Source: Sulfuriferula plumbiphila | Lineage (GTDB): Bacteria; Pseudomonadota; Gammaproteobacteria; Burkholderiales; Sulfuriferulaceae | Length of the DNA stretch: 64,000 nt | NCBI RefSeq assembly: GCF_009938015.1 | Contig: NZ_AP021884.1 | Coordinates: 186,001-250,000 of the forward strand | Direction of reading: 5' to 3' | Part shown: in pieces, positions 15,683 to 24,856 of the stretch | Numbering within the stretch: the first letter of the stretch is position 1 | Layout: each line of letters begins with the position of its first letter | Position numbers and translations under genes: made by a program | Notes under the pieces: model-generated | Databases searched by the model: none | What the model saw: only the letters and a program-made list of their open reading frames with translations | What the model was told of the DNA's origin: nothing

Positions 15683-16408
15683 TTAATGTTGCATGATAAG
15701 TCCGTCGCGCAGACTGGCGCCGCAAGCCTTTTCGACACGCTCGATGTAGTACATCAAATCCAGCGGCATGGTCACGCCGTCCAGCAATTGTAGCGGAAAC
15801 AGGTCACACGCCAGCAGCACGTCGCAGGCGCTGAGCGCGCCGCCGACATAAAAGCGCTGACGGCCCAAATGACGCGCCAGCTCAGCCAGCCGGGACTGCG
15901 CTGCAAACTGGTTGAAGCCATCGTAGCGATCATTGGACAACGCCTCCACACTCATGCCAAAGCGGTGCTCGATTTGTGCTTTATAAGCCGCCTGCATCGC
16001 CGGGTCAGCGCCAATATCGGCAAATGCGGGTGCCACTGGCGCATACAGCCTGACCAGCAGATGTTCGACTGATTGCCGCCAATCCAGCAGCGCCTGCCAG
16101 GCGGCCGGTTCAACCAGGCCGTCAAAGATCGGCCTGCCCCCAACCCAGCCATCCAGCTGGCGCAATATTGCCAGCGAATCCGTATGCAAGCTGCCGTCCG
16201 CCAGACATAACACCAGATCGGCGTGGGCAATGCCCAGTTCAAAAAACCTTGCGTCATCGTCGTGGCTGAGCGCCACCAGCTCATGATCGACACCTTTGCA
16301 AGCCAGCGCCAGACGCACCCGCTGCGCGGGCATGGATGACCAGTAATGGAACAGGCGAAGGCGTTCTCCGCATGACCGTGCTGCGCGTTCCGGCTGCGCT
16401 GTTGTCAT
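15683..16408 (-). CDS. Glutathione S-transferase-like protein
   Basis: A 241-residue protein with a thioredoxin-like N-domain beginning RLRLFHYWSSMPAQRVRLAL, where the WSSMPAQRVR helix resembles the glutathione-site helix of GSTs, and an LHTDSLAILRQLD segment matching the gamma-glutamyl-binding region. The C-domain is all-helical. The Cys/Ser active residue of classical maleylacetoacetate isomerase-type GSTs is ambiguous (Ser-Ser here). Function could be detoxification or thiol chemistry. It ends with DGLIMQH just upstream of the small hypothetical gene. Confidence 0.78.
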   Translation of the reverse strand: MTTAQPERAARSCGERLRLFHYWSSMPAQRVRLALACKGVDHELVALSHDDDARFFELGIAHADLVLCLADGSLHTDSLAILRQLDGWVGGRPIFDGLVEPAAWQALLDWRQSVEHLLVRLYAPVAPAFADIGADPAMQAAYKAQIEHRFGMSVEALSNDRYDGFNQFAAQSRLAELARHLGRQRFYVGGALSACDVLLACDLFPLQLLDGVTMPLDLMYYIERVEKACGASLRDGLIMQH

Positions 16409-16428
16409 TGTTTAGGGCAGCCTGCGCG

Positions 16429-16884
16429 CTACAAGTGACTGACGATGAAATCGTATTCCCTGGGATCCACCGGCGTAATCGACAGCCGGTTACCCTTTTG
16501 CAGGATGCGCATGCTGGCGAGGGCCGGCGCTGCACGGATTTCCTTGAGCGGCATGAGCCGGGTTTTTTTCACCAGCCTGACGTCCACATTGAACCAGCGC
16601 GGTGTTTCCCGCGTCGCCTTGGGGTCAAAATATTTGTTGGCCTGATCGAACTGCGTTTCATCCGGATAAGCCTGCCGGCTGACTTCGGCCAGTCCGGCGA
16701 TGCCCGGCTCCGCACAGCTGGAATGGTAGAACAGCACCTTGTCCCCCACCCGCATCTGGTCGCGCATGAAATTGCGCGCCTGGTAATTGCGCACACCGTA
16801 CCAGGCCACCGTCTGCCCGGGCAGCGCGGCAAGGTCATCAATACTCACATCGGACGGCTCGGATTTCATTAACCAGTAACGCAT
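16429..16884 (-). CDS. EVE domain-containing protein
   Basis: The 151-residue protein is a complete EVE domain, beginning MRYWLMKSEPSDVSIDDL, followed by WYGVRNYQARNFMRDQMRVGDKVLFYHSSC and EVSRQAYPDETQFD. EVE domains (PUA-like fold, like human THYN1) bind modified nucleobases such as 5-methylcytosine or modified RNA bases. Stand-alone bacterial versions are common in housekeeping context. The gene is divergent from the paired small proteins downstream of it. Confidence 0.93.
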   Translation of the reverse strand: MRYWLMKSEPSDVSIDDLAALPGQTVAWYGVRNYQARNFMRDQMRVGDKVLFYHSSCAEPGIAGLAEVSRQAYPDETQFDQANKYFDPKATRETPRWFNVDVRLVKKTRLMPLKEIRAAPALASMRILQKGNRLSITPVDPREYDFIVSHL

Positions 16885-16941
16885 GGCTTCCTCGGCATAT
16901 AATCAGTTCTTCGGATTTTTCCGATTTTACTGGAAATACAA

Positions 16942-17241
16942 ATGAGCCTGCTCGAAGAAAAACTCATCCGCTGGTATCAGGAACCCGCCGTGCAAGCCCA
17001 CAACTGGGAACCGCGCCTGTTCTGGAAAGAAATCGACGCGCGCCATCCGTTCGGCACGCTGAAAGTGGAGCCGCGCGAACTGGAGGTGCTGTTTGCCACG
17101 CTGATTGGCGAACCCTCCGAGTGCATGGCTGCGCTCAATGCCGAATCGCAGGTGCGCGGCGATTACATGCTGCGTGGCGATTTTCTGGCGGCCAATGCGC
17201 GCCGTCACGAGTTGCCGCTGCTGACTCGCGTCTATGCCTGA
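16942..17241 (+). CDS. Small protein, first of a tandem paralogous pair
   Basis: A 99-residue cytosolic protein beginning MSLLEEKLIRWYQEPAVQAH. It aligns along its length with the next gene product: [K]L..W[YF]Q.PA[VI]Q.H.W[ED]P.LFWK.....HPFG.L.V.P.ELEV.FA.LIG..SEC..A.N....V, ending R.E[LV]PL. I do not recognise the family. The conserved HxW, LFWK and SEC positions suggest a fixed fold. It is separated by 43 bp from its paralogue. Confidence 0.7.
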   Translation: MSLLEEKLIRWYQEPAVQAHNWEPRLFWKEIDARHPFGTLKVEPRELEVLFATLIGEPSECMAALNAESQVRGDYMLRGDFLAANARRHELPLLTRVYA

Positions 17242-17284
17242 CAGGGTCTATATTGGTATTCCTTCCCCGTTTAAGGAGACTGCC

Positions 17285-17596
17285 ATGACTCACCTGGAAA
17301 TGAAACTGAAAGACTGGTTCCAGCACCCAGCAATTCAGTACCACGACTGGGATCCGGTGCTGTTCTGGAAACCGCATGACACACATGACCCATTTGGCGA
17401 ACTGCGCGTCGACCCGCAAGAACTTGAAGTCTATTTCGCGGCGCTGATCGGTGCCGAATCGGAGTGCTATGACGCAGTCAACCAAAATCATCAGGTCGCA
17501 AATTTTTCGCCCCTGCCGCGTGCGGAATTTCTCACCATAAGCGCACACCGCCACGACGTGCCGCTCTTCACTCCGGCACCAACAACCCTGCATTAG
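17285..17596 (+). CDS. Small protein, second of a tandem paralogous pair
   Basis: A 103-residue protein (MTHLEMKLKDWFQHPAIQYH) clearly paralogous to the preceding one. The ATG at 17285, with a TTTAAGGAG ribosome binding site upstream, is chosen over an in-frame start at 17234 that would overlap the first gene. Conserved positions include W12, the H.WDP..FWK block, HDPFGELRVDPQELEVYFAALIG and SEC. The middle and C-terminus have diverged (PLPRAEFLTISAHRHDVPL). A cupin-fold protein gene follows after 10 bp, so the three may be co-transcribed. Confidence 0.72.
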   Translation: MTHLEMKLKDWFQHPAIQYHDWDPVLFWKPHDTHDPFGELRVDPQELEVYFAALIGAESECYDAVNQNHQVANFSPLPRAEFLTISAHRHDVPLFTPAPTTLH

Positions 17597-17606
17597 GAAA
17601 CCGCAT

Positions 17607-19011
<1,405 letters not shown>

Positions 19012-19184
19012 TCATTTTCGCATCTGCTACATCCGGCCAAGGCCCTGCGATTCGGGGCGCTTGTTGCGGCGAACTTTTTCATCCAAGTTCGAACTAACCG
19101 TACCTGTCGGCTGACCGGTTCAATGCGATGTGCGATTGAATTACGTTGTGTAGTAAAAATTTCAGCGCCGGAAAGAAATTTCTT

Positions 19185-19209
19185 GTAAGGTATTTCAAGC
19201 TCACCCGAC
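19185..19209 (+). promoter_or_regulatory. Possible ECF-sigma-type promoter of the bufferin operon
   Basis: GTAAGG (19185-19190) followed after 15 bp by CGAC (19206-19209) resembles the GTAAC/CG-type -35 and -10 of ECF sigma factors, which control bufferin operons in several bacteria. A perfect palindrome, AAGAAATTTCTT (19173-19184), abuts it. The match is partial and the call is tentative. Confidence 0.25.
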
Positions 19210-19308
19210 TCACAGCCAGGTGAATCGATGCCAGGTTTGAACCCTTCGCGAAACACTTGGACATTCACACCGGATAGCCAGCAAACTGGATTAATTTTGG
19301 AGATAACC

Positions 19309-19632
19309 ATGATCAGCAAAAAAGATGTTCTGAACGCTGCCCTGGGCGGCGCTTTTGTTGCCACTTTCAGCACCGCTGCGGTGGTTAACGCCGCGCAAAA
19401 CCCGTTTGCCATGCAAAGCATGGACAAGGGGTATATGACAGCCGACTCGCAGATGGCCAAAGATGGCAAGGCAATGGAAGGCAGTTGCGGGGCCGCCCAC
19501 ACGAAAGCCAATGAAGGCAATTGTTCCGGCAAGAAAAAGATGACAAAAGGCAAAGAGGGCAGCCATAAAAAAATGGAGGAGAGCAAAAACGACGCCAATA
19601 AGAAAGCGGCTGACGCGCCAGCCGCCATGTAA
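19309..19632 (+). CDS. bufA: BufA-like bufferin precursor
   Basis: A 107-residue exported precursor with a long signal peptide (MISKKDVLNAALGGAFVATF, cleavage near VNA-AQNPF). The mature part is small, Lys/Met-rich and disordered. Two Cys stand in EGSCG (C60) and EGNCSG (C72), recalling the EGKCG motifs of BufA1-type bufferins. In this family the Cys are converted by the MNIO enzyme BufB with BufC into thiooxazole-type metal ligands that sequester copper. A GGAG ribosome binding site supports the ATG at 19309. bufB and bufC follow directly. Confidence 0.82.
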   Translation: MISKKDVLNAALGGAFVATFSTAAVVNAAQNPFAMQSMDKGYMTADSQMAKDGKAMEGSCGAAHTKANEGNCSGKKKMTKGKEGSHKKMEESKNDANKKAADAPAAM

Positions 19633-19651
19633 TTAAGGCTTCGCGACAAAG

Positions 19652-20488
19652 ATGGGCCCGCTCAATCCGCATGGCGCGGGGCTTGGACTGCGCAGAGAAC
19701 TGCTAAACGCTCTGGAAGTCCGGGTTCCCTCCGCAATCGACTTCTTCGAAATCGCGCCGGAAAACTGGATCGACATGGGCGGGGCACTGGCCCGTCGCCT
19801 GCGCCCATTTACCGAGCGCTATCCGTGTGTCTGCCATGGTCTGTCGCTATCGCTGGGCGGCCCCGCTGCGCTGGACGAAATCCTGTTGCGCAAAACCAAG
19901 GCCTTTATGGATGCGCACGGCATCGCCCTGTTTACCGAACATCTGTCTTACTGCGGGGATGACGGGCATTTATATGACCTGCTGCCTATCCCCTTCACTG
20001 ACGAGGCGGTGACTTACGTGGCAGCGCGCATTCGCCGCACCCAGGATATCCTGGAACGCAAAATCGCCATCGAAAACGCCTCTTTTTATGTAATGGCCGA
20101 CATCGCGGAAATGGACGAGGCCAGCTTCATCAATGCCGTGCTGGAAGAAGCCGACTGCCTGCTGCACCTTGACGTCAACAACGTCTATGTCAACAGCGTC
20201 AACCACCAGTTCGATGCGAGCGCCTTCATCCGCGCCATGCCCGCACAGCGCGTGGTGTATATGCACACGGCCGGACATTACCAGGAGGCCCCCGACCTGC
20301 TGGTGGACACCCACGGCGCGGACGTCATCGAGCCGGTATGGGCACTGCTGGATGAGGCATACCGCCATGCCGGCGCGCTACCTACGCTACTGGAACGCGA
20401 TTTCAACATTCCCCCATTGGACCGGCTGGCGGGCGAAGTCGAGCGTATCGCCGCCCTGCAACGCAGCCATCAACACCCTCCCTCATGA
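19652..20488 (+). CDS. bufB: DUF692 multinuclear iron-dependent oxidase (MNIO) BufB
   Basis: The 278-residue protein is a full-length DUF692/MNIO TIM-barrel enzyme. Recognisable segments are GAGLGLR at the start, [58 protein letters not shown] and DTHGADV, which supply the His, Asp and Glu ligands of the iron centre. MNIO enzymes such as MbnB oxidise peptide cysteines to heterocycles. The substrate should be BufA, encoded 19 bp upstream. The stop overlaps the bufC start by 4 bp. Confidence 0.92.
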   Translation: MGPLNPHGAGLGLRRELLNALEVRVPSAIDFFEIAPENWIDMGGALARRLRPFTERYPCVCHGLSLSLGGPAALDEILLRKTKAFMDAHGIALFTEHLSYCGDDGHLYDLLPIPFTDEAVTYVAARIRRTQDILERKIAIENASFYVMADIAEMDEASFINAVLEEADCLLHLDVNNVYVNSVNHQFDASAFIRAMPAQRVVYMHTAGHYQEAPDLLVDTHGADVIEPVWALLDEAYRHAGALPTLLERDFNIPPLDRLAGEVERIAALQRSHQHPPS

Positions 20489-21258
20489 GCGCCGCCAAAG
20501 CGCCTGAACTGCTGGCATTCCAGCGCTATCAGTTCGCCTTCACCGCCCACCTCCGCGATCCCAAGGCACATCCACGCCCACGCGCGGTCGAAGCCCGGCG
20601 CATGGCGGTATATCACGAACTGCTCTACAACAGCGTGGAAAGCGCGCTGCTGGCCTGTTTTCCGGTGCTGCGCCGGGTACTGGGGAAACGCAAATGGGGT
20701 AAGCTGATACGCAGCTTTTTTGCACAGCATCGCAGCCGCACGCCGTATGTCCGCCAGATACCCGACGAGTTCATCCGGTTTCTGCAGGACGAGTGGACGC
20801 CAGCTGCCGATTACCCGCCGTTTATGCTGGAGTTGGCGCATTACGAATGGATCGAGCTGGTACTGTCGGTTTCCGCGCGCGAAGCGGATCTGAGCGAACT
20901 CGATCCGCGCGCCGACCTGCTGGAAAGACGTCCCGCACTCAATCCGGTCCTGGCACTGCTCAGCTACGTCTACCCGGTGCATCGCATCAGCCCCAGGTTC
21001 AAGCCTGTCCAGGCACCTGCCCAAATCACCCAGCTGCTGGTGTTGCGCGACCTGGCGGATCGGATACGTTTTATTGTACTGAATCCGGTCAGCGCGCGCC
21101 TGGTCAGCCTGCTTGAAACAGGTGAGCTCAGCGGGCGTGCAGCGCTGCTCCGGCTGGCCGAAGAAATGCACCACCCGGAACCAGAAAATGTGCTGCGCTT
21201 TGGTATGGGCATACTGCAAAACCTGCACGCCGAACAAGCTATTCTCGGTACCCGCTGA
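20485..21258 (+). CDS. bufC: DUF2063 recognition partner BufC
   Basis: The 257-residue protein belongs to the DUF2063/BufC family that always accompanies DUF692 enzymes. It starts [21 protein letters not shown]...[30 protein letters not shown], the typical N-terminal helical domain, followed by a C-terminal RRE-like domain with [17 protein letters not shown]. It presents the BufA leader to BufB. The gene overlaps bufB by ATGA. A DoxX-type BufD, often the fourth gene, is absent: the next gene is mgtE after 131 bp. Confidence 0.9.
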   Translation: MSAAKAPELLAFQRYQFAFTAHLRDPKAHPRPRAVEARRMAVYHELLYNSVESALLACFPVLRRVLGKRKWGKLIRSFFAQHRSRTPYVRQIPDEFIRFLQDEWTPAADYPPFMLELAHYEWIELVLSVSAREADLSELDPRADLLERRPALNPVLALLSYVYPVHRISPRFKPVQAPAQITQLLVLRDLADRIRFIVLNPVSARLVSLLETGELSGRAALLRLAEEMHHPEPENVLRFGMGILQNLHAEQAILGTR

Positions 21259-21389
21259 GTTCGTTTCCTCACGCCTTTCAACACCTGCACAATTTCGTCG
21301 TCTGTGCCGACGACAAGGCGCTTTCGGGCGTCAGGCAAGTTCCCGTACAATCACGCCTTTAGCCACGCTCCCTGATTCACGTCTAACGC

Positions 21390-22844
21390 ATGGACGACAC
21401 CCCGGAAAAAAGCAAAGCCCACGACAACATCGAAGACAACCTGGATCAGGTGGTCTCGTTGCTGCGCAAGCATCATCTGGTGGCGAATCTGGTGCATAAA
21501 CAGGATATGCCGCACCATGACCTGGTGGAGGGTTTGGTGCACAAACAGCACCTGGCCGAACTGCACACGGTGCTCGACGACATGCACCCGGCGGACGTGG
21601 CGCGCGTGCTGGAAGCGCTGCCGCTCGGCGATCGCCTGCTGGTGTGGGACCTGGTCAAGGCCGAACGCGACGGCGAGATACTGCTGGAAGTCTCCGACGC
21701 GGTGCGCGAGTCGCTCATCAAGAGCATGGACAGCGACGAGCTGCTCGCTGCTGCCGAGACGCTGGACACCGACGAGATCGCCGACCTGGCACCCGACCTG
21801 CCGCAGGACGTGATCCAGGACCTGCTGGAGTCGCTCGACGCGCAAAAACGCGCGCGCCTGCAATCGGCGCTGTCCTACCCGGAAGACAGCGTGGGCGCAC
21901 TGATGGACTATGATATGGTCACCATCCGTGCCGATGTGACGCTGGAAGTTGCGCTGCGCTACCTGCGCCGGCTGAAGGAATTGCCGGATCAGACAGACAA
22001 GCTGTTTGTAGTGGATCGCGATGGTGCGCTGCGCGGCGTGATGCCCCTGCAACGCCTGCTGCTGCAAGACCCCGAGGCCAAGGTGGCTGATGTGATGGCG
22101 GAAGAAGTGGTGACCTTCCGCCCCCAGGACGACGCCACCGATGCCGCCCAGGCGTTCGAGCGCTACGACCTGGTATCCGCGCCGGTGGTGGACGCGCGCA
22201 ACCGGCTGGTGGGGCGGCTCACGGTCAATGCGGTGGTGGACTACATCCGCCAGGAATCCGACAGCGACATGCTCTCCATCGCCGGCTTGCGCGAGGACGA
22301 GGACATCTTTTCCAGCGTGTGGAAGTCGGTACAAAACCGCTGGGCGTGGCTCGCCATCAATCTGGTGACCGCCTTCATCGCCTCGCGCGTTATCGGCATG
22401 TTTGAAAACACCATCGGCAAACTGGTGGCGCTGGCTGCGCTGATGCCCATCATCGCCGGTATCGGCGGCAACTCCGGCAATCAGACCATCACCATGATCG
22501 TGCGTGCCTTGGCGCTTGGGCAAATCCACCCGGACAACGCCAGGAAACTGTTCACCAAGGAAATCAGCGTGGCCGCACTGAACGGCCTGATCTGGGGCAG
22601 CATGGTCGGCCTGTTTGCCTACCTGCTGTACGGCAAACCGGCGCTGGGCCTGGTGATGATGGGTGCGATGACGCTCAACCTGCTGCTCGCAGCAGTGATG
22701 GGCGTATCCATCCCCATGCTCATGCACAAATTCGGCCGCGACCCGGCTGTCGGTTCCAGCGTATTGATTACCGCCGTCACCGACAGCGGCGGGTTTTTCA
22801 TCTTTTTGGGATTGGCGACGCTGTTTATGGCGTATCTGGGGTAA
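21390..22844 (+). CDS. mgtE: Magnesium transporter MgtE
   Basis: The 484-residue protein has the full MgtE architecture: an N-terminal superhelical domain of DVAR.LE.LP...RL..WDL-type repeats, tandem CBS domains (AKVADVMAEEVVTFRPQDDATDAAQAFERYDLVSAPVVD), a plug helix, and five TM helices. The pore segment GIGGNSGNQTITMIVRALALGQI is typical. It is a homodimeric Mg2+-gated channel in the inner membrane. The 131-bp leader is too short for me to recognise an M-box. A family 1 repeat follows the stop. Confidence 0.96.
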   Translation: MDDTPEKSKAHDNIEDNLDQVVSLLRKHHLVANLVHKQDMPHHDLVEGLVHKQHLAELHTVLDDMHPADVARVLEALPLGDRLLVWDLVKAERDGEILLEVSDAVRESLIKSMDSDELLAAAETLDTDEIADLAPDLPQDVIQDLLESLDAQKRARLQSALSYPEDSVGALMDYDMVTIRADVTLEVALRYLRRLKELPDQTDKLFVVDRDGALRGVMPLQRLLLQDPEAKVADVMAEEVVTFRPQDDATDAAQAFERYDLVSAPVVDARNRLVGRLTVNAVVDYIRQESDSDMLSIAGLREDEDIFSSVWKSVQNRWAWLAINLVTAFIASRVIGMFENTIGKLVALAALMPIIAGIGGNSGNQTITMIVRALALGQIHPDNARKLFTKEISVAALNGLIWGSMVGLFAYLLYGKPALGLVMMGAMTLNLLLAAVMGVSIPMLMHKFGRDPAVGSSVLITAVTDSGGFFIFLGLATLFMAYLG

Positions 22845-22849
22845 GGGCA

Positions 22850-22947
22850 TGGACAGGATTTTTTTGCAGGATTTACAGGAAAACACCTTAATTCATTAAA
22901 CTGGTTTCTGGTTGGTTTTTGCTTTGTCCTGTAAATCCTGTCCCTCC
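22850..22947. repeat. Dispersed inverted-repeat element, family 1, copy B
   Basis: The left arm contains GGACAGGATT and GCAGGATTTACAGGA (22851-22880). The right arm contains TTGTCCTGTAAATCCTGTCC (22924-22943), its near-complement. The 98-bp element fills the gap between mgtE and the lpd-like gene and matches copies at 4356 and 58321. Confidence 0.75.
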
Positions 22948-22976
22948 AGTTTTTCATTAAATGAACGGAATACACC

Positions 22977-24368
22977 ATGCAGCAATTTGACCTCATCGTA
23001 ATCGGCTCCGGCCCGGGCGGCTACCGCGCTGCCGTGCTCTCCACCCTGCGCGGCCTGTCGGTCGCCATCATTGAAAAAGCCGACTGGGGCGGCTGCTGCC
23101 TGAACCGCGGCTGTGTGCCCAAGAAGGACTGGCACCATACCGCGCAACTGGTAGCGGCGAGCAGACATTTCACCCGGCGTGGCATCAGCGGTGTGCTGAG
23201 CGCAGAACTGGACGGCGCCTGGCAGCACCAGAAAAAGGTCGTGGAAACCGTGCGTGACAGCTACACCGATTACATGAAGCGCCTTGGCATTGGCGCCTTC
23301 AATGGCGCAGCAAATTTTGTCGACGCCCACACTGTCGCCGTGGGAGAAGCAAGCCTTAACGCCAAACACATCATCATCGCCACCGGCTCCAGCCCGCTGG
23401 TTCCCGACGCTTATCCGCTCACCCCGGGCCGCGTGCTCACCACCGATGATCTGTTCAACCATGCGCCGCCCGCGGGCAAGCGCGTGGCGGTAGTGGGCAG
23501 CGGCGTGATCGGTACCGAATTCGCCTTCATCCTCAGCCAGCTCGGACGCGAGGTGCTGTGGATCGCCAACAGCAAACCGCTGGCCGGCAGCGCCTACTCA
23601 CAACCGGCGCTGAAAATCCTGCACGAAGCGCTGGCCCGGCACGATATCCAGGCCCGCACCGGCTGCCGCGCAGAGTACGTGGAGGTCCTGCCGGACGGCG
23701 TCAGGCTCGCCCTCGGCGACGGCAGCGTGGAAACCGTGGACTGGGTATTGCTCGGCACCGGGCGCCGCCCGCATACCGACAATCTCGTCGTCGACGCGGC
23801 CGGTGTGGCGCTCGACGCCCAGGGCTACGTCAAAGTGAACGCTTACCTGCAAACCAGCGTGCCGCACATCTACGCCATCGGCGACGTCGCCAATCCGCGC
23901 ATGACCGCCAACCAGGCGCTGGCCGATGCCGCCGTGGCCGTCGCCAATATCCTCAGCTCCGGTTCGCGCCAGCAGGATGCCGGCGCCGTGCCGGAACTGG
24001 TTTACTCGGCGGTCGAGCTGGGGCGCATCGGCATGAACGAGGACGACGCCGAAGACGCCGGACTGGAGCCCGCCGTCGGCTTTGCCGCGTTCGAAACCAA
24101 CCCGCGTGCGCTCGGCCAGGACGACACCGACGGCTTCGTGCGCCTGATTGCCGACATGGACAGCGGCGCGTTGCTGGGCGCGGAGGTGGTGGGTGCCGAA
24201 GCCGGCGAAATGATCCACGCCATCGCCCAGCAGTTCGGCCACGACGACGCCCTGGCCCGGTTCGCCGGCATGTTCTACAACCACCCGGCCAGAACCGAGG
24301 AAATCCAGAATGCGACCGAGACGCTGGCGGCAAAGTGGGGACTGGCGCAGCAGGTGTTTGGGGAATAA
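22977..24368 (+). CDS. Dihydrolipoamide dehydrogenase-like pyridine nucleotide-disulfide oxidoreductase
   Basis: A 463-residue class I flavoprotein disulfide reductase. It has an FAD GxGxxG (VIGSGPGGYRAAV), an NAD-binding site (VAVVGSGVIGTEFAFILSQLG), an FAD motif near IYAIGDVAN, and a C-terminal dimer domain. The redox loop reads GGCCLNRGCVPKK, with Cys41 and Cys46 as the disulfide and an extra Cys40 where Lpd has Thr. The C-terminal active segment is FYNHPARTEE rather than the usual HAHPT.SE, retaining His and Glu. It is not in a 2-oxoacid dehydrogenase operon, so the electron acceptor may not be lipoyl-E2. A GNAT gene follows after 5 bp. Confidence 0.85.
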   Translation: MQQFDLIVIGSGPGGYRAAVLSTLRGLSVAIIEKADWGGCCLNRGCVPKKDWHHTAQLVAASRHFTRRGISGVLSAELDGAWQHQKKVVETVRDSYTDYMKRLGIGAFNGAANFVDAHTVAVGEASLNAKHIIIATGSSPLVPDAYPLTPGRVLTTDDLFNHAPPAGKRVAVVGSGVIGTEFAFILSQLGREVLWIANSKPLAGSAYSQPALKILHEALARHDIQARTGCRAEYVEVLPDGVRLALGDGSVETVDWVLLGTGRRPHTDNLVVDAAGVALDAQGYVKVNAYLQTSVPHIYAIGDVANPRMTANQALADAAVAVANILSSGSRQQDAGAVPELVYSAVELGRIGMNEDDAEDAGLEPAVGFAAFETNPRALGQDDTDGFVRLIADMDSGALLGAEVVGAEAGEMIHAIAQQFGHDDALARFAGMFYNHPARTEEIQNATETLAAKWGLAQQVFGE

Positions 24369-24373
24369 TCCGA

Positions 24374-24856
24374 ATGAAATCTTCCATCCGCATCGACCAT
24401 GCCTGCGCTGCCGACGCGCCCGTCGTCGCTGAAATGGTGGGCGAGTTGCTGAATGAAATCATGCGTGCCACGGGCAACCAGGCTTTCCATTTCAACCTGG
24501 AAGAAACCACGGCTCGACTCAGGACATTTCTCGAACAGGAGAAATACCATGTGCTGGTCGCACGCGACGCAACGGCTGGCACGGAAGTCGGATTCCTTAC
24601 CTTGTGCGAAAGCTTTGCGCTGTATGCCGAAGGCGCCTACGGAACCATCCCCGAACTGTATGTACGTCCGGAACTGCGTTCACAGCATGTCGGGCAACAG
24701 CTGATCCAGGCTGCCAGGACGTTCGGCCATACCAGACAATGGAAACGTCTGGAAGTGACCACGCCACAACTGCCCCAATTTGACCGCACGCTGGGATTCT
24801 ACGAGCGCGAAGGATTCAGCGTTGCCGGCGGACGAAAACTGAAAACAGCATTATGA
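24374..24856 (+). CDS. GNAT family N-acetyltransferase
   Basis: A 160-residue GNAT protein. The acetyl-CoA-binding motif is degenerate but placed as expected: GTIPELYVRPELRSQHVGQQLIQAARTFG, followed by RLEVTTPQLPQFDRTLGFYEREGF, the beta-bulge and C-terminal region. The substrate is unknown. The ATG at 24374 begins the conserved fold; longer upstream frame is out-of-frame overlap with the flavoprotein gene. The stop overlaps the next gene by 4 bp, so GNAT and the exporter are translationally coupled. Confidence 0.85.
   Translation: MKSSIRIDHACAADAPVVAEMVGELLNEIMRATGNQAFHFNLEETTARLRTFLEQEKYHVLVARDATAGTEVGFLTLCESFALYAEGAYGTIPELYVRPELRSQHVGQQLIQAARTFGHTRQWKRLEVTTPQLPQFDRTLGFYEREGFSVAGGRKLKTAL

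Noticed and set aside
21351-22886. 511-codon minus-strand frame over mgtE
   Set aside because: The plus strand encodes an unambiguous MgtE; the reverse frame is a codon-bias artefact.
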